DNA of 60,230 nucleotides from CTSoil-075 sp964292325 (GCA_964292325.1 CAXYVG010000008.1:1-60230), one strand, 5' to 3'. Shown: positions 16,733-25,613, counted from the stretch's first letter. A program made the numbers and translations. The notes: generated by a model from the letters alone, not told the origin.

Positions 16733-17692
16733 ATGATGAAAATTAGTGATTTATTTGTTAGTTTGAAAAATAGAAAAAAATTAATTGTATCATTGTTTAT
16801 AATCATTATAAGTATATACTTAATGGTTCTAAAGCATGATAAAGAAATATTACAAAGTACATTTTCTTTACTAAATGATGGTTACTATCGAGGGGGAACA
16901 CTGACGGAAGCCAAATGGGGAAACATAGAAGCAGCAAAAGCAAAACTGGATGCAGTTTATTTTAGTGATAAACAAAAACAAGATTTATTAGCAGAAATTA
17001 AAGAACGTGAAATAGAAAGAAACTTAGGGGTAATCCAATTGACGTTGGTGAACTCGCAAGAATTAGATATAGTTGTTTTGAATAATTATAGAGAGCAGTT
17101 AATTTCTTATAAAGGTAATAATTACCAAAAAGACGTTTTTGATATGTTGACAAAAATTGATAGTCAAATAGAATTCTTAAATGCAAATAGTGAATTTATT
17201 AATGGAAATTATTCTGCAGCATACTCAAAAATCCAGTCATATATATATAAATATCCAACTGGATCAAATATAAGAGAGGCCCAAGAACTATTAAGGGTTA
17301 CAATCACAAAACTACGTGTACTTATTAAAGAGAGTATGGAAAAAGAAAATCCAGCTTTGGCAAGAGCAAAAGCAACCGTTGGGGATAATAAAGTGGATTA
17401 TAAAATTCTGGAAAAAAATACAGGAAAAAAAAGTGAATTTATAAGAGTTTATGTAAGTAATCCAACTCGAGAAAGAATAATAGTCGCATTGCAAGAAATG
17501 ATCCAAAAAGGAGAATTGGGTGGAGTATTAGCTAACAAAATTTGGTTTGAATCTACTTCAAAGGGCGGAAATGCAATTGCTGAGTATAAATATAGTGCCC
17601 CAATGTATGGTTCTCCAGAAAAGGGAGTTTTATCATTTAAACCTAGAGGTGAAGAGATAAACTTCCCCAAAAGTATTTATATAATATGGTAG
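16733..17692 (+). CDS. Membrane-anchored hypothetical protein
   Basis: About 319 residues from ATG 16733; the frame is open from 16658. A basic stretch (LKNRKK) and one membrane helix (LIVSLFIIIISIYLMVL) near the N-terminus anchor it, with the rest outside. The middle is helical with TPR-like spacing (SEFINGNYSAAYSKIQSYI). The C-terminal third is a mixed domain ending in a short beta region. No known family. It ends 100 bases before the second ssrA-like repeat. Confidence 0.6.
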   Translation: MMKISDLFVSLKNRKKLIVSLFIIIISIYLMVLKHDKEILQSTFSLLNDGYYRGGTLTEAKWGNIEAAKAKLDAVYFSDKQKQDLLAEIKEREIERNLGVIQLTLVNSQELDIVVLNNYREQLISYKGNNYQKDVFDMLTKIDSQIEFLNANSEFINGNYSAAYSKIQSYIYKYPTGSNIREAQELLRVTITKLRVLIKESMEKENPALARAKATVGDNKVDYKILEKNTGKKSEFIRVYVSNPTRERIIVALQEMIQKGELGGVLANKIWFESTSKGGNAIAEYKYSAPMYGSPEKGVLSFKPRGEEINFPKSIYIIW

Positions 17693-17789
17693 GTATTTAT
17701 TTTGAACGGTAGATGATTTTTGCATATATAACGTACTAGAGAAGTTGTAGTTGTTAGTCAATAAAAAAGGTGGATTTGCAAGGTCACGG

Positions 17790-17917
17790 CTCGCCTCCAC
17801 CATTCAAATCTGGATTTTTTTACAAATATAGTAAAGCGAGAAGCCTTGATTCTACTGCCTTTGTGGGCAAAAATCGTGGCTTTTTTGTTTTTTGAATGGA
17901 ATTCTCGCCTCCACTAT
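17790..17917 (+). repeat. ssrA-3'-end-like segment, copy 2
   Basis: TCGCCTCCACCAT at 17791-17803 and TCGCCTCCACTAT at 17905-17917 flank an AAGCC...GGCTT hairpin with a T-run, the same layout and orientation as 6177-6298. The two copies lie 11.6 kb apart and enclose the LRR, helicase, recombinase and secreted-protein genes. This suggests old attachment sites. Confidence 0.45.
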
Positions 17918-18214
17918 GTAAAGGGAATGTTTAATAAATAAAGTATCTATTTATCGTTGTTATGCATATCGATATTCTTAGTTTTGGTGATATATTTGGA
18001 TTTATTTATAAGATTAATCGGGAGGAAGCGTATCATTGGTAATGGCAAAAAACTTCTGCCGAATTTCAAATTTAGCAGGGGTTCTTAGTTCTTTTGGGGA
18101 ATTTCTTAGTTGTAAATCGTTTACTAGAATCGCATCGGTGGAACCATCCCTCGATGACTCCAATAAGGGTTGGATATTATAAAAAAATTCAGAGTTGTGT
18201 AACGGGGGTGCTTT
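17918..18214 (+). other. Intergenic stretch with a possible short frame
   Basis: A 48-codon frame from TTG about 18037 to 18182 follows GGGAGG but has no recognised motif (MAKNFCRISNLAGVLSSFG). I do not call it a gene. Nothing else is visible. Confidence 0.3.
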
Positions 18215-19441
18215 ATGTCTGGTAAATCTGAGCCTGATAGAATTGCAACACGTGGGGAAGATGTAAAGATAAAAGAAAATGTAAACAAATGTAGTACATA
18301 CGAGCAGGTGAAAAGAAAAATTGGCAAAGAACCAATTGATGCAAAGGAACTTGCTGTTTATTTGAGTTATCTTAAAGGCATTTCAAATGGGAGTTTAGAT
18401 GAAAAAACAATCCGGCGATATATTCAAAAATTATGTGATATGAGTAAGGGGCGATTAAAGGATTTAGATTTTAAGCAAGGAACGAGTGTAAATAGTGCTT
18501 ATTTATTTAAGCCCGGATATCATAATTTGTTATTAGCTTTTTTAGATACAGATTATTTTGGTGCAAAAAAGAATGATAAAAAACTGTCCGATAGGATGGT
18601 TTTGCACGAGCAACTTGCAGAAAACATAACTAAATATTTGGATACAGGTATGCAGGAAAAAATAAAAAGTGACCCTTCGTACTTAAATGCACTTATAGAA
18701 GGCCGTTTGTCAAAGTGCATTACTAATGAATTGGCGGTTATGCTTCATATAATACATAATTCAGAACCTGTTATACGATATCAGTTTATGCTAGAGGTAT
18801 TAAATGAATTAGCAACAGTTAGGCGTTGGATGAATGAATGGGAAGAAAGAATAAGGCTAATTAGAGGTATGTTTGTAAAAGATGATGAAAAAAATCAGTC
18901 ACAAGATAATGTTGAAAGCGGGGATTTTCAGTATGATATGTTAGATTCATTGATGGTGAAGCTTCTTGAGGCAAAAGTTAATAATAAAGAATATGAATAT
19001 TTATCTGAGGATGAGTTATTACCCTATAAAATGGCTTATATTTCTGAAAAATTATATGATATTACGGGATTAAAGACACATGAAATCTACGATTTTTTAA
19101 ATTTGATAGAAGAAGACGTAATAAATGATTTCAGATACAAAAAGATTATGCAAAAAGCCCATAGAATTTTAGATAGAAACGATCAATTTGAAAGGGAAGT
19201 TTTTGAATCTTTGGATAAAATTATAAAATCGCAAATTGTTTCAAATAAAGCAGATATTTCACCAAATAATTTTAATAAAATTATCCGCTTTACTGAAGAG
19301 ATGGTACGAGAAGATAAAATTAAAATAAAAGAAATTTTAGGTGATACCAATATAGACATTGTTTTAGATAAAACAATAATAGATGAAATGATGAAAATTA
19401 AGGACAGGGAAGATAAGAAAAAGATTGCCGGACAGAATTAA
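18215..19441 (+). CDS. Large helical orphan protein
   Basis: 408 residues. It starts at the first ATG, but the ribosome site is only GGGGG. Almost fully helical and highly charged, with no signal peptide or membrane helix. Residues about 35-75 (YEQVKRKIGKEP...LAVYLSYLKGISNGSLDEKTIRRYIQKL) could form a helix-turn-helix. The remainder is long helices with a Lys/Asp-rich end. No family recognised. The gene stands alone between the second ssrA-like repeat and a small conserved gene, so it may be cargo of its own. Confidence 0.6.
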   Translation: MSGKSEPDRIATRGEDVKIKENVNKCSTYEQVKRKIGKEPIDAKELAVYLSYLKGISNGSLDEKTIRRYIQKLCDMSKGRLKDLDFKQGTSVNSAYLFKPGYHNLLLAFLDTDYFGAKKNDKKLSDRMVLHEQLAENITKYLDTGMQEKIKSDPSYLNALIEGRLSKCITNELAVMLHIIHNSEPVIRYQFMLEVLNELATVRRWMNEWEERIRLIRGMFVKDDEKNQSQDNVESGDFQYDMLDSLMVKLLEAKVNNKEYEYLSEDELLPYKMAYISEKLYDITGLKTHEIYDFLNLIEEDVINDFRYKKIMQKAHRILDRNDQFEREVFESLDKIIKSQIVSNKADISPNNFNKIIRFTEEMVREDKIKIKEILGDTNIDIVLDKTIIDEMMKIKDREDKKKIAGQN

Positions 19442-19516
19442 TAAATTATCTTTCCGGTGCAGATGGTTATTTTATGAGTTATGATATATTCATAAAATTA
19501 AAGGAGTTGGTAACAA

Positions 19517-19819
19517 ATGACCTTGCAAGAAAAAAATGCTTTAATTGAAGAGATGGCCAATAAAATCGCAGCGATATCTTGCCCAGATGCAGTATTGAAA
19601 ATTATGCCAATTGAGAACGGATGTACACGTCGTCCACGTCATTACCAGGATTCGAATGCTGTGTGTCGATTTAGTGTTTTTATGTGGCAGGTAAATCGAT
19701 TGGTTGGTGAAGAGTTGGTCGCCGAATTAAATGCTAGAATTCGTGCCGCTGTTCGACATTTTGGTTTGAAGTACTGCTGTCCTTTTGTGGTAAGGATTCC
19801 TCCAGAACTTAGGGGATGA
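19517..19819 (+). CDS. Hypothetical protein
   Basis: 100 residues after AAGGAG (spacing about 9). Contains NGCTRRPRHYQDSNAVCRFSVF and FGLKYCCPFVVRIPPE, with four Cys that could bind a metal. No known family. The 316 bases beyond it to the umuC remnant hold a large palindrome and nothing else that I can support. Confidence 0.55.
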   Translation: MTLQEKNALIEEMANKIAAISCPDAVLKIMPIENGCTRRPRHYQDSNAVCRFSVFMWQVNRLVGEELVAELNARIRAAVRHFGLKYCCPFVVRIPPELRG

Positions 19820-20069
19820 TTTTGTGACAGGGATAATTCCCTTTAAAGTAAGTCGAGGCAAGGCTGTAGGGCACGTTTGGTGTTAAACCTAAATTATTTA
19901 GTTATTTGTATTGATATGGGCAACAGTTTTTTTAGTTCGTATATGAAGAATGTATTAGATATTTACAGGCAATGAAGGTGAATAACTGCCCCGTTTCGGT
20001 GAACAGTATCACCTTTAACGATGAAAAATCTAATATTTTATTTTTAAAAACATAGTAGAAGTATAATTT

Positions 20070-20115
20070 GTAATGATATCCCTTATCCATATGCATGGAT
20101 AAGGGATATCATTAC
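20070..20115. terminator. Perfect 21-bp inverted repeat
   Basis: The arms 20070-20090 and 20095-20115 are exact complements around ATGC. The flanking TTT runs are short, so it could be a terminator for the preceding gene or the end of a lost insertion. It sits directly in front of the decayed umuC fragment. Confidence 0.55.
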
Positions 20116-20135
20116 TTTAAGGCTTCTTTAATGTA

Positions 20136-20350
20136 CACAAGGAAAGCTAATCGCTTCTACCTCACTCTCTGATAATATTGCACAAAAAGCCATGGAATTA
20201 TTTAAAGCGAATTATTCTTGGCATAAGCCAATTCGTAGTCTTGGCGTTTGAGGCGGTGACTTGGTAACCGCTAATGGTCATATTCAAATTGACTTATTTA
20301 ATGAAGATCGTATCAATAAAGAAACACTAGAACGAACTGTAGTTTTGGCC
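20136..20350 (+). pseudogene. umuC: Remnant of a Y-family DNA polymerase (UmuC/DinB), C-terminal part
   Basis: Translation of 20136-20350 reads SDNIAQKAMELFKANYSWHKPIRSLGV, a stop, then GGDLVTANGHIQIDLFNEDRINKETLERTV. This is the C-terminal little-finger end of UmuC/ImpB polymerases. An in-frame TGA replaces a conserved residue (usually Arg), the catalytic part is absent, and the end has shifted frame. The following gene (20454) usually accompanies such polymerases. A remnant of an intact SOS mutagenesis operon. Confidence 0.75.
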
Positions 20351-20453
20351 ATAATAGCATACAACGTTGCTCGATATTACTTGATTAAGAACTTACGAAT
20401 TTCAATCCTAAAAGTGATCATGTGATACACCCTGTATCATTTTTTAAGTGTTG

Positions 20454-20690
20454 ATGATGGGGAAAGTATATGTGAGTATCACAGCAGAACATGATGTGAA
20501 TGGAAAAATTAAGCCGATGTCATTAACGTGGGAAAATGGTAGGGTATATGTAATTGATCGTGTATTGGATATTCGCCAGGCACCTTCTTTAAAATCTGGT
20601 GGGCAAGGAATCAGATATACTTGTCGAATCTGTAACAAGGAAGTTTATTTGTTTTGTGATGAAGGAAGATGGTTTATTGAGACTAATTGA
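20454..20690 (+). CDS. UmuC-associated small zinc-finger-like protein
   Basis: 78 residues from ATG 20454 (GTG 20448 is possible). The sequence KVYVSITAEHDVNGKIKPMS, then GRVYVIDRVLDIRQA and YTCRICNKEVYLFCDEGRWF, matches a short family that follows umuC-like polymerase genes in Firmicutes. The CxxC plus Cys pattern may bind zinc. The partner polymerase just upstream is broken, so the gene is probably an orphan survivor. Confidence 0.7.
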   Translation: MMGKVYVSITAEHDVNGKIKPMSLTWENGRVYVIDRVLDIRQAPSLKSGGQGIRYTCRICNKEVYLFCDEGRWFIETN

Positions 20691-20729
20691 TATTACAAGC
20701 ATGAAGAATGTTATGGTGTGGGTGAAAAG

Positions 20730-20788
20730 AGTAAGAAAGTTGTAATGTGTTATACAAATAGGTATATACATTACAACTTTCTTACTTT
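20730..20788. terminator. Strong terminator
   Basis: A 19-bp stem (20730-20748 with 20768-20786) closes a loop of about 19 bases and is followed by TTTT. It ends the umuC-associated gene. Confidence 0.8.
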
Positions 20789-20799
20789 TGGTGCTAATA

Positions 20800-21276
20800 G
20801 AACCCGCCCATGAGTGATAGATAAACCATGGGGACCGCTGGAATACCTTCCGGTATTCAACGCTAGTCCCGTTCGCTGATCCTGCGGATCTGACCGCTCA
20901 GGAACGCTACTCGGCTCTTTTAAGCCTCATCACAAAACAAGGACGCAAGTCCGAAGCACGTTTCGCTGCCCCTTGGTGCGGGCCAAACCGCTCAAGAACG
21001 ACGGCTGACTCTTCGAGTCTTACCGCTAAAACAAGGACGATAGTCCGGGGAAACGCCCGCCGCCCGCCGAGGGTTTGTGAGGACGCTAGTCCGTCGCTCT
21101 GCCTATAAGGACGAAGTCCGTAGATGTAGTGAGGGCGGGTACCGCCCGATGCCAGAGGGAGATGGCTGATACCTGCGGTATTTTGACGCCAGAACGGTGA
21201 GTGCGATAGCACGAAGAAGATGACGGATTTATGAAAAGTGTTGAGTAAGTAGTTGAGTGGATAAGTGGGCGGGTTC
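20800..21276. repeat. Hairpin-studded repeat, family A copy 1
   Basis: 477 bases bounded by inverted GAACCCGCCCA (20800-20810) and TGGGCGGGTTC (21266-21276). Inside are many tiny stem-loops, such as GGAC-GCAA-GTCC (20941), GGAC-GATA-GTCC (21035), GGAC-GCTA-GTCC (21081) and GGAC-GAA-GTCC (21109). It is GC-rich, without a credible gene. Related copies lie at 26182 and 53101. Confidence 0.75.
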
Positions 21277-22200
21277 ATTGTTAGTAATGATGAAGAGGAA
21301 TAGAGTCATTTTGTTTATCTAGTGCCCATACGCAGTAATACCATTGCCAATTATCGAATCCGTATATCGATGATCGTCAATCGTATTCCTGCCGAAGTTG
21401 CCGCAGCATTTCTAATTTTATTTCATTCCCGAAGCCTCATTACATAAAATTAGAAATCATGCTCCCCGCTACGCTGAATAGGCTTTAGGCTTAGGCGTAG
21501 GGGCGGAAACAGCGACTGCGGTCGCCCACTTCGTTGAAGGATAGAGAAATACCGCGCTGATGCGCCCGCTTATGGCTGAACGCCCACCCTCCACCCTAAG
21601 TGCGCACATCATTTCTAGTGTTACGATGTCTACGGAATTGTTACCCGCGTTCAGAGTATTTCGTTCCATCGTTAGAGCTGATGATCTGCACTTCTTTGGG
21701 TGTGCTGATCACAGCCCCTTCAATATGAGTGGATCGAGTAGGTGTTTCTTTCATTAGTGGGGTTGTAGTATTTGTTTGTAGGTCGAAAGAAATATGATGA
21801 ATTCAACCACTAGAAAAACTAGAGACCGACCATAAGAGAGTTTGGGAGCGTAATATTTCAGCGTAGCGGGCGACCGCAGTCGCTTCTTGCCTAATTGCCT
21901 AATCCTAAAGCAGTGAAACGGGGAGCATGATTGTCGGCTCCATGGAGTGAGGTTTCGGGAACGGAATAGAGTTGGCAATGATGCGGTGGCTTCGTGGAGG
22001 AATACTACTGGTCGTAATTGATATACGAATTCAATTATGGCCAGTGGTATGACGATCTTCGGCGATGGAGTGAGGGACGAACGGAATTGCTAGATTAATT
22101 CAGAAGAATATTTTCGCGGTGAATGGGGAGGGGGAACCATTCAGTGGGAAAATATTCTTTCTTTCATGATGTGTGAGGGGCGGGTTCTTTTTATTTATTG
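21277..22200. repeat. Repeat family B, large imperfect inverted repeat
   Basis: About 0.9 kb of non-coding, GC-rich DNA. Parts of 21460-21530 are inverted in 21860-21930 (for example GCGACTGCGGTCGCCC at 21511 and its complement near 21868). 21771-22000 is nearly repeated at 58751-58960, and 21570-21680 at 55112-55216. It ends with GGGCGGGTTC near 22190, as family A does. Function unknown. Confidence 0.65.
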
Positions 22201-22272
22201 GGTATTTAGAGTGTAATGATCTTTCTTGATTGAGGATCGTAGTGGAATTTTTAAAAAAATGTATAAACTAAA

Positions 22273-22319
22273 GTTAATAGTCCAAGTGATGCTATCAGCA
22301 ATTCACTTGGACTATTAAC
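22273..22319. terminator. Terminator
   Basis: A 17-bp perfect stem (22273-22289 with 22303-22319) downstream of the minus-strand secreted gene at 22347, with an AAAG flank on its 5' side that reads as CTTT on the minus strand. Confidence 0.7.
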
Positions 22320-22346
22320 TCAATAAAATGTAAAAAGTTCACAAGC

Positions 22347-22877
22347 TTAGAAACCAGTAGGACTATTAATTTTTTTATTATTTTCTTCCAATGATTCACG
22401 TGAAATCAGACTAAGACTTCCTTTTTTAGCAAGATTACTATGCATTAATAAGGTGTAAGTTATATTTCCATCCCATTCATATTCTTCGTTAATCAGACTA
22501 TGATCATTAATGTTTGTAGTCGAAGGATTTCCGAATCTATCTAAAGTAGATGTTTTAAGATTACTCCAATTTGTATATCCTTCAACTTCAACTACAACAC
22601 CACATAATTTATTTTTATTAAAGTAATATTCAATTTTTTGAAGAGTAACATTGCCTATTTTTAATTCATCGCTGGGACGAACGTAGACTTGGCATTGAGT
22701 GTGTTCACTGTATCCAACATAATATAGTGAATTATTCAATTCAGATAAGTCTGTACCCCATTTTAAATCACGGAAACCGTTTGGTTCATTTTGATACGAT
22801 TGGGCATAAATGGTTGGTGAAAAAAGAATTACTACTACCATAATTAACAAAAATTTGAGATATATGAATTTTTTCAC
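22347..22877 (-). CDS. Secreted hypothetical protein
   Basis: 176 residues. A signal peptide (MKKFIYLKFLLIMVVVILFSPTIYA) precedes a mature part with GFRDLKWGTDLSEL, a phrase seen in a group of small exported proteins of anaerobes whose job is unknown. GGAGGG lies a few bases upstream. It is the only gene on the minus strand for 7 kb on each side. Confidence 0.65.
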   Translation of the reverse strand: MKKFIYLKFLLIMVVVILFSPTIYAQSYQNEPNGFRDLKWGTDLSELNNSLYYVGYSEHTQCQVYVRPSDELKIGNVTLQKIEYYFNKNKLCGVVVEVEGYTNWSNLKTSTLDRFGNPSTTNINDHSLINEEYEWDGNITYTLLMHSNLAKKGSLSLISRESLEENNKKINSPTGF

Positions 22878-23018
22878 TGCGATCCCTCCTGAAAAAATAT
22901 ATAATTGTATAATTTGACAAAATATAGCTTAGTCCTGCAATTGAATATATAATTAAATAAGTCAATGATAATAAGAAGGGAAATATTAGTATGGTTTACT
23001 TAATATAAGGAGCTAATA

Positions 23019-23114
23019 ATGACGTGCAAGATCAAGGTATATTCTGATAGAATAAAAACTAATTGTTGGCCTGTACTAAAGGAAGTAATTACTCAATCTG
23101 AAAAATTGATATAA
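23019..23114 (+). CDS. Very short frame, possibly a gene remnant
   Basis: 31 codons from ATG 23019 with AAGGAG 7 bases upstream (MTCKIKVYSDRIKTNCWP...). Too short to classify; it may be the start of a broken gene that precedes the DUF6979-like one. Confidence 0.3.
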   Translation: MTCKIKVYSDRIKTNCWPVLKEVITQSEKLI

Positions 23115-23265
23115 ATGGTAGAAAAAGTTAACCTAGATGATAATTAAAATGCTGGCGAGATCGAATTTCCTATTAACTTTAATGCAAAAGAAAATACATG
23201 CAACAATTTATAATATTTTAATAAATTGGAACTGGATAAAAATTACTAGAGTGAGGTGTTGTCAA

Positions 23266-23679
23266 GTGAAAAAAATGTCATTTACGCTATCGTGGTCTGG
23301 ATTATATGGGATGGTTGCGATAGAGGCAGTTAAAATATGTCAGTCGAATAGGAGTTCGCCTATTCAAGCATGGGAGGAAGCCGTTAGAAAAATAACTACT
23401 AATCTAAATTATATTAAAAAAGGATGTCCTAAAAATACGTTCTTAGGACTTTGTGAGGATGGGCTTGTGTTTGGAGTACCGGCTGGATCATATACTCACT
23501 CTATAAAAAATAAACAATATGCGATAGCAGCGGTCAGCATTTTGAAGAGTGGTGTCACTTGTGAAGATTCAAATGAACTTTGGATTAAGGTATTAAAAAG
23601 TCTTAATATTTCCGCTAAAACACCAAATGGGCAGATGGATGTTGTGCTTGCACTATGGAACGAAAAATATGTTATTTAA
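23266..23679 (+). CDS. DUF6979-like small protein
   Basis: 137 residues from GTG 23266 (GAGGTG upstream); the longer frame from 23137 lacks a ribosome site. The phrase AIEAVKICQSNRSSPIQAWEEAV followed by KKGCPKNTFLGLCEDGLVFG is characteristic of a short family (DUF6979, as I recall it) often seen in genomic islands. No enzyme motif is evident. Confidence 0.55.
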   Translation: MKKMSFTLSWSGLYGMVAIEAVKICQSNRSSPIQAWEEAVRKITTNLNYIKKGCPKNTFLGLCEDGLVFGVPAGSYTHSIKNKQYAIAAVSILKSGVTCEDSNELWIKVLKSLNISAKTPNGQMDVVLALWNEKYVI

Positions 23680-23874
23680 GACAACAAATAACTGACAAGC
23701 TTTTATGTGTTATATAAATGGATGTAATTTTTGAGGGCGAGAGGGCGGTATTATTGCTCTCGGTTTTGTACTATTTGACCTGTTATGCAGAGAATTATCA
23801 TCTATTAACAGTGTGAAATGATCTCGAATTTTGCAAATAGCAGGGAGGTACCTTTATTGTTTAAGGAAAAGTAG

Positions 23875-24318
23875 TTTAAAGGATGTTTATCAGCAGGTGG
23901 AAAGACCTGCGCGATATTGGCTCATGGATTAGATAAGGTATATCCAGCAGAAAATGCAAAGCTTGCACAGCAAATTGTTGCAGAGGGTGGATGTTTGGTA
24001 AGTGAGTATGCACCAGGGATACGTCCACTGCCAGCATACTTTGTTGAACGGGACAGAATTCAAAGTGCTGCTAGTATGGGGGTGCTTGTTGTTGAAACGG
24101 ATGTTAAAGGTGGCGCCATGCATGCAGTTAAATTTGCGAAACAATATAATCGATTAGTTGGTTGCTATTTGCATAATCAATCCTTTGCAAAGTATCCGCA
24201 AACTCATGGCAATAAAAAACTGATTGAAGAAAAAATAGCAATATCTTTGCGTGTGCCTAGTGAGATTGAAGAATTTAGTGAAAATATGTTAAATCTGTGG
24301 ATGGCAGAAGGGGCATAA
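23875..24318 (+). pseudogene. C-terminal remnant of a DprA/Smf-like protein
   Basis: The frame is open from 23875: SAGGKTCAILAHGLDKVYP...NAKLAQQIVAEGGCLVSEYAPG...FVERDRIQSAASMGVLVVETDVKGGAMHAVKFAKQYNRLVG. This is the second half of the DprA Rossmann domain, which loads RecA on incoming ssDNA. The N-terminal half, with the GSRxxS-like motif, is missing and no start codon or ribosome site precedes it, so it is probably dead. Confidence 0.7.
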
Positions 24319-24331
24319 ATGGGACAGTAGT

Positions 24332-24463
24332 GTGCTAGTTTTAAACACTAAAACAACGGCAATTTATATGTCTGGCGATTTGACCAGATATTATCACGAT
24401 TGGGAGATTATTCAGTGTGAGGAACGAATTATTGATTTTGATTCAGCGAACATACCTTATTAA
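24332..24463 (+). CDS. Short hypothetical frame after the dprA remnant
   Basis: 43 codons from GTG 24332 (MLVLNTKTTAIYMSGDLTRYYHDW...), no clear ribosome site. Tryptophan- and acid-rich composition looks coding, but I cannot assign it; it may be a fragment. Confidence 0.25.
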   Translation: MLVLNTKTTAIYMSGDLTRYYHDWEIIQCEERIIDFDSANIPY

Positions 24464-24530
24464 CATGCAGTGAATTGCATTATTGCTAAAAAATTGATGT
24501 GTGAAGAAAGAAAATAAAAATAGTTAAAAT

Positions 24531-24571
24531 AATCAGAAAATCCTTCCATAAAATGGAAGGATTTTCTGATT
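24531..24571. terminator. Terminator
   Basis: A perfect 19-bp stem (24531-24549 with 24553-24571) with AATAATC on one side. It lies before the amidase gene. Confidence 0.75.
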
Positions 24572-24623
24572 AAGTGGCGAACGTTTGATCTATAAAGAAA
24601 ATGATTTATTGGAGGATGACATA

Positions 24624-25160
24624 GTGAAAGTTTGTATTGATCCTGGACATTCTGGACCATATGAGCCTGGAGCCTGCGCTGGTAACGTAACTGAAGCGGC
24701 CGTGAATATGGCGATTAGTAAGTCGTTAGGTGGAACTTTACAATTACTTGGTTATGAAGTCATTTATACTCGAGAAGGCGATATTGACAATGATGATTTA
24801 GCATTCCGTCCTCAGCTTGCCAATGAGCAAGAGGCTGATATTTTTGTGTCCATACATTGCAATTCAGCGACATCAACAGATGCAAAAGGAGTAGAGGTGT
24901 ATCATTATCCCGGATCTAGTGAAGGGCTCTATTTAGCGAATGATATTCAAGGAGCATTGCCATTAATAACTTCGTTTACAAATCGTGGTGTCAAGGAAGC
25001 GGATTTTGCGGTATTGCGTTTATCCGATATGCCGGCGGTACTGGTTGAGTGTGGCTTTTTATCCTCGGAAGAGGATCGAGAAGCGTTGGTAGATAGTCAG
25101 CAACAGATTGCCATTGCACTCGGAATTGCTGCTGGAATTAATCGGTATCATATTGCTTGA
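24624..25160 (+). CDS. N-acetylmuramoyl-L-alanine amidase (Amidase_3)
   Basis: 178 residues from GTG 24624 with GGAGG 8 bases upstream. It cleaves the amide bond between N-acetylmuramic acid and L-Ala in peptidoglycan. The zinc ligands and catalytic residues of Amidase_3 are in place: His9 in DPGH, Glu24 in NVTEAA, His78 in SIHCNS and Glu142 in VECGFLSS. There is no signal peptide or wall-binding domain, so it would need lysis or a holin to reach the wall. It precedes DUF1659, DUF2922 and YvrJ, a set of small genes often found beside such amidases in Firmicutes. A phage-lysin origin is likely. Confidence 0.88.
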   Translation: MKVCIDPGHSGPYEPGACAGNVTEAAVNMAISKSLGGTLQLLGYEVIYTREGDIDNDDLAFRPQLANEQEADIFVSIHCNSATSTDAKGVEVYHYPGSSEGLYLANDIQGALPLITSFTNRGVKEADFAVLRLSDMPAVLVECGFLSSEEDREALVDSQQQIAIALGIAAGINRYHIA

Positions 25161-25195
25161 CAACAGGGAAAAACTTCCATATAATAGGAGGTAAG

Positions 25196-25315
25196 ATGAA
25201 AGCGAAACATGAATATGCCTCGGGAAAAGGCATTGACAGTATGGCTATCTGCGCATCAGCGCTTTAGCATAGATGTCCTTTTCCCACCATACAGGTCACA
25301 CCTATTGGTGTGGCC
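25196..25315 (+). promoter_or_regulatory. Structured leader with a 23-codon frame
   Basis: AGGAGG precedes a 23-codon frame (25196-25267, MKAKHEYASGKGIDSMAIC...). Its RNA can fold: GGGAAAAGG (25222-25230) pairs with CCTTTTCCC (25277-25285), and GGTCACACC/GGTGTGGCC forms a 9-bp hairpin (25294-25315, one G-U). It lies between the amidase and DUF1659, so it could be an attenuator. No riboswitch family is recognised. Confidence 0.4.
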
Positions 25316-25352
25316 TATTTGGTTTATCTTGAAGAAAAAGGAGGTGTGATGA

Positions 25353-25577
25353 ATGGCTGTTAGTAGAGTTCCTCAAAGTACTGTTATGAGTATTAAGGTT
25401 CAGTCTGGTGTTACTGCTAGTGGTAGTGCTGCTTATAAAACAACTCGTTTTACTGGTGTAAAGAATGCCACTACTGATGCTGATTTCTATGAAATTGGAA
25501 ATGCGCTCGCTGGGTTACAAAGTTATCCTTTGAATTCAATCCTGCGTGCTGACACTGCATCGATGGTGAATGGCTAA
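25353..25577 (+). CDS. DUF1659 protein
   Basis: 74 residues, AAAGGAGGTG upstream. Typical DUF1659 layout: an N-terminal strand, a KVQSG turn, TTRFTGVKNATTDADFYEIGNALAGLQSYP. It is usually paired with DUF2922, as here. No enzyme motif; role not established. Confidence 0.8.
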   Translation: MAVSRVPQSTVMSIKVQSGVTASGSAAYKTTRFTGVKNATTDADFYEIGNALAGLQSYPLNSILRADTASMVNG

Positions 25578-25613
25578 TCCTTATTAAAATAAACTAGAAA
25601 GGAGGGGGAAAAC

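Noticed and set aside
20907..21757. Frames in the family A and B repeats
   Set aside because: They exist on both strands, have no ribosome sites, and change frame between repeat copies.
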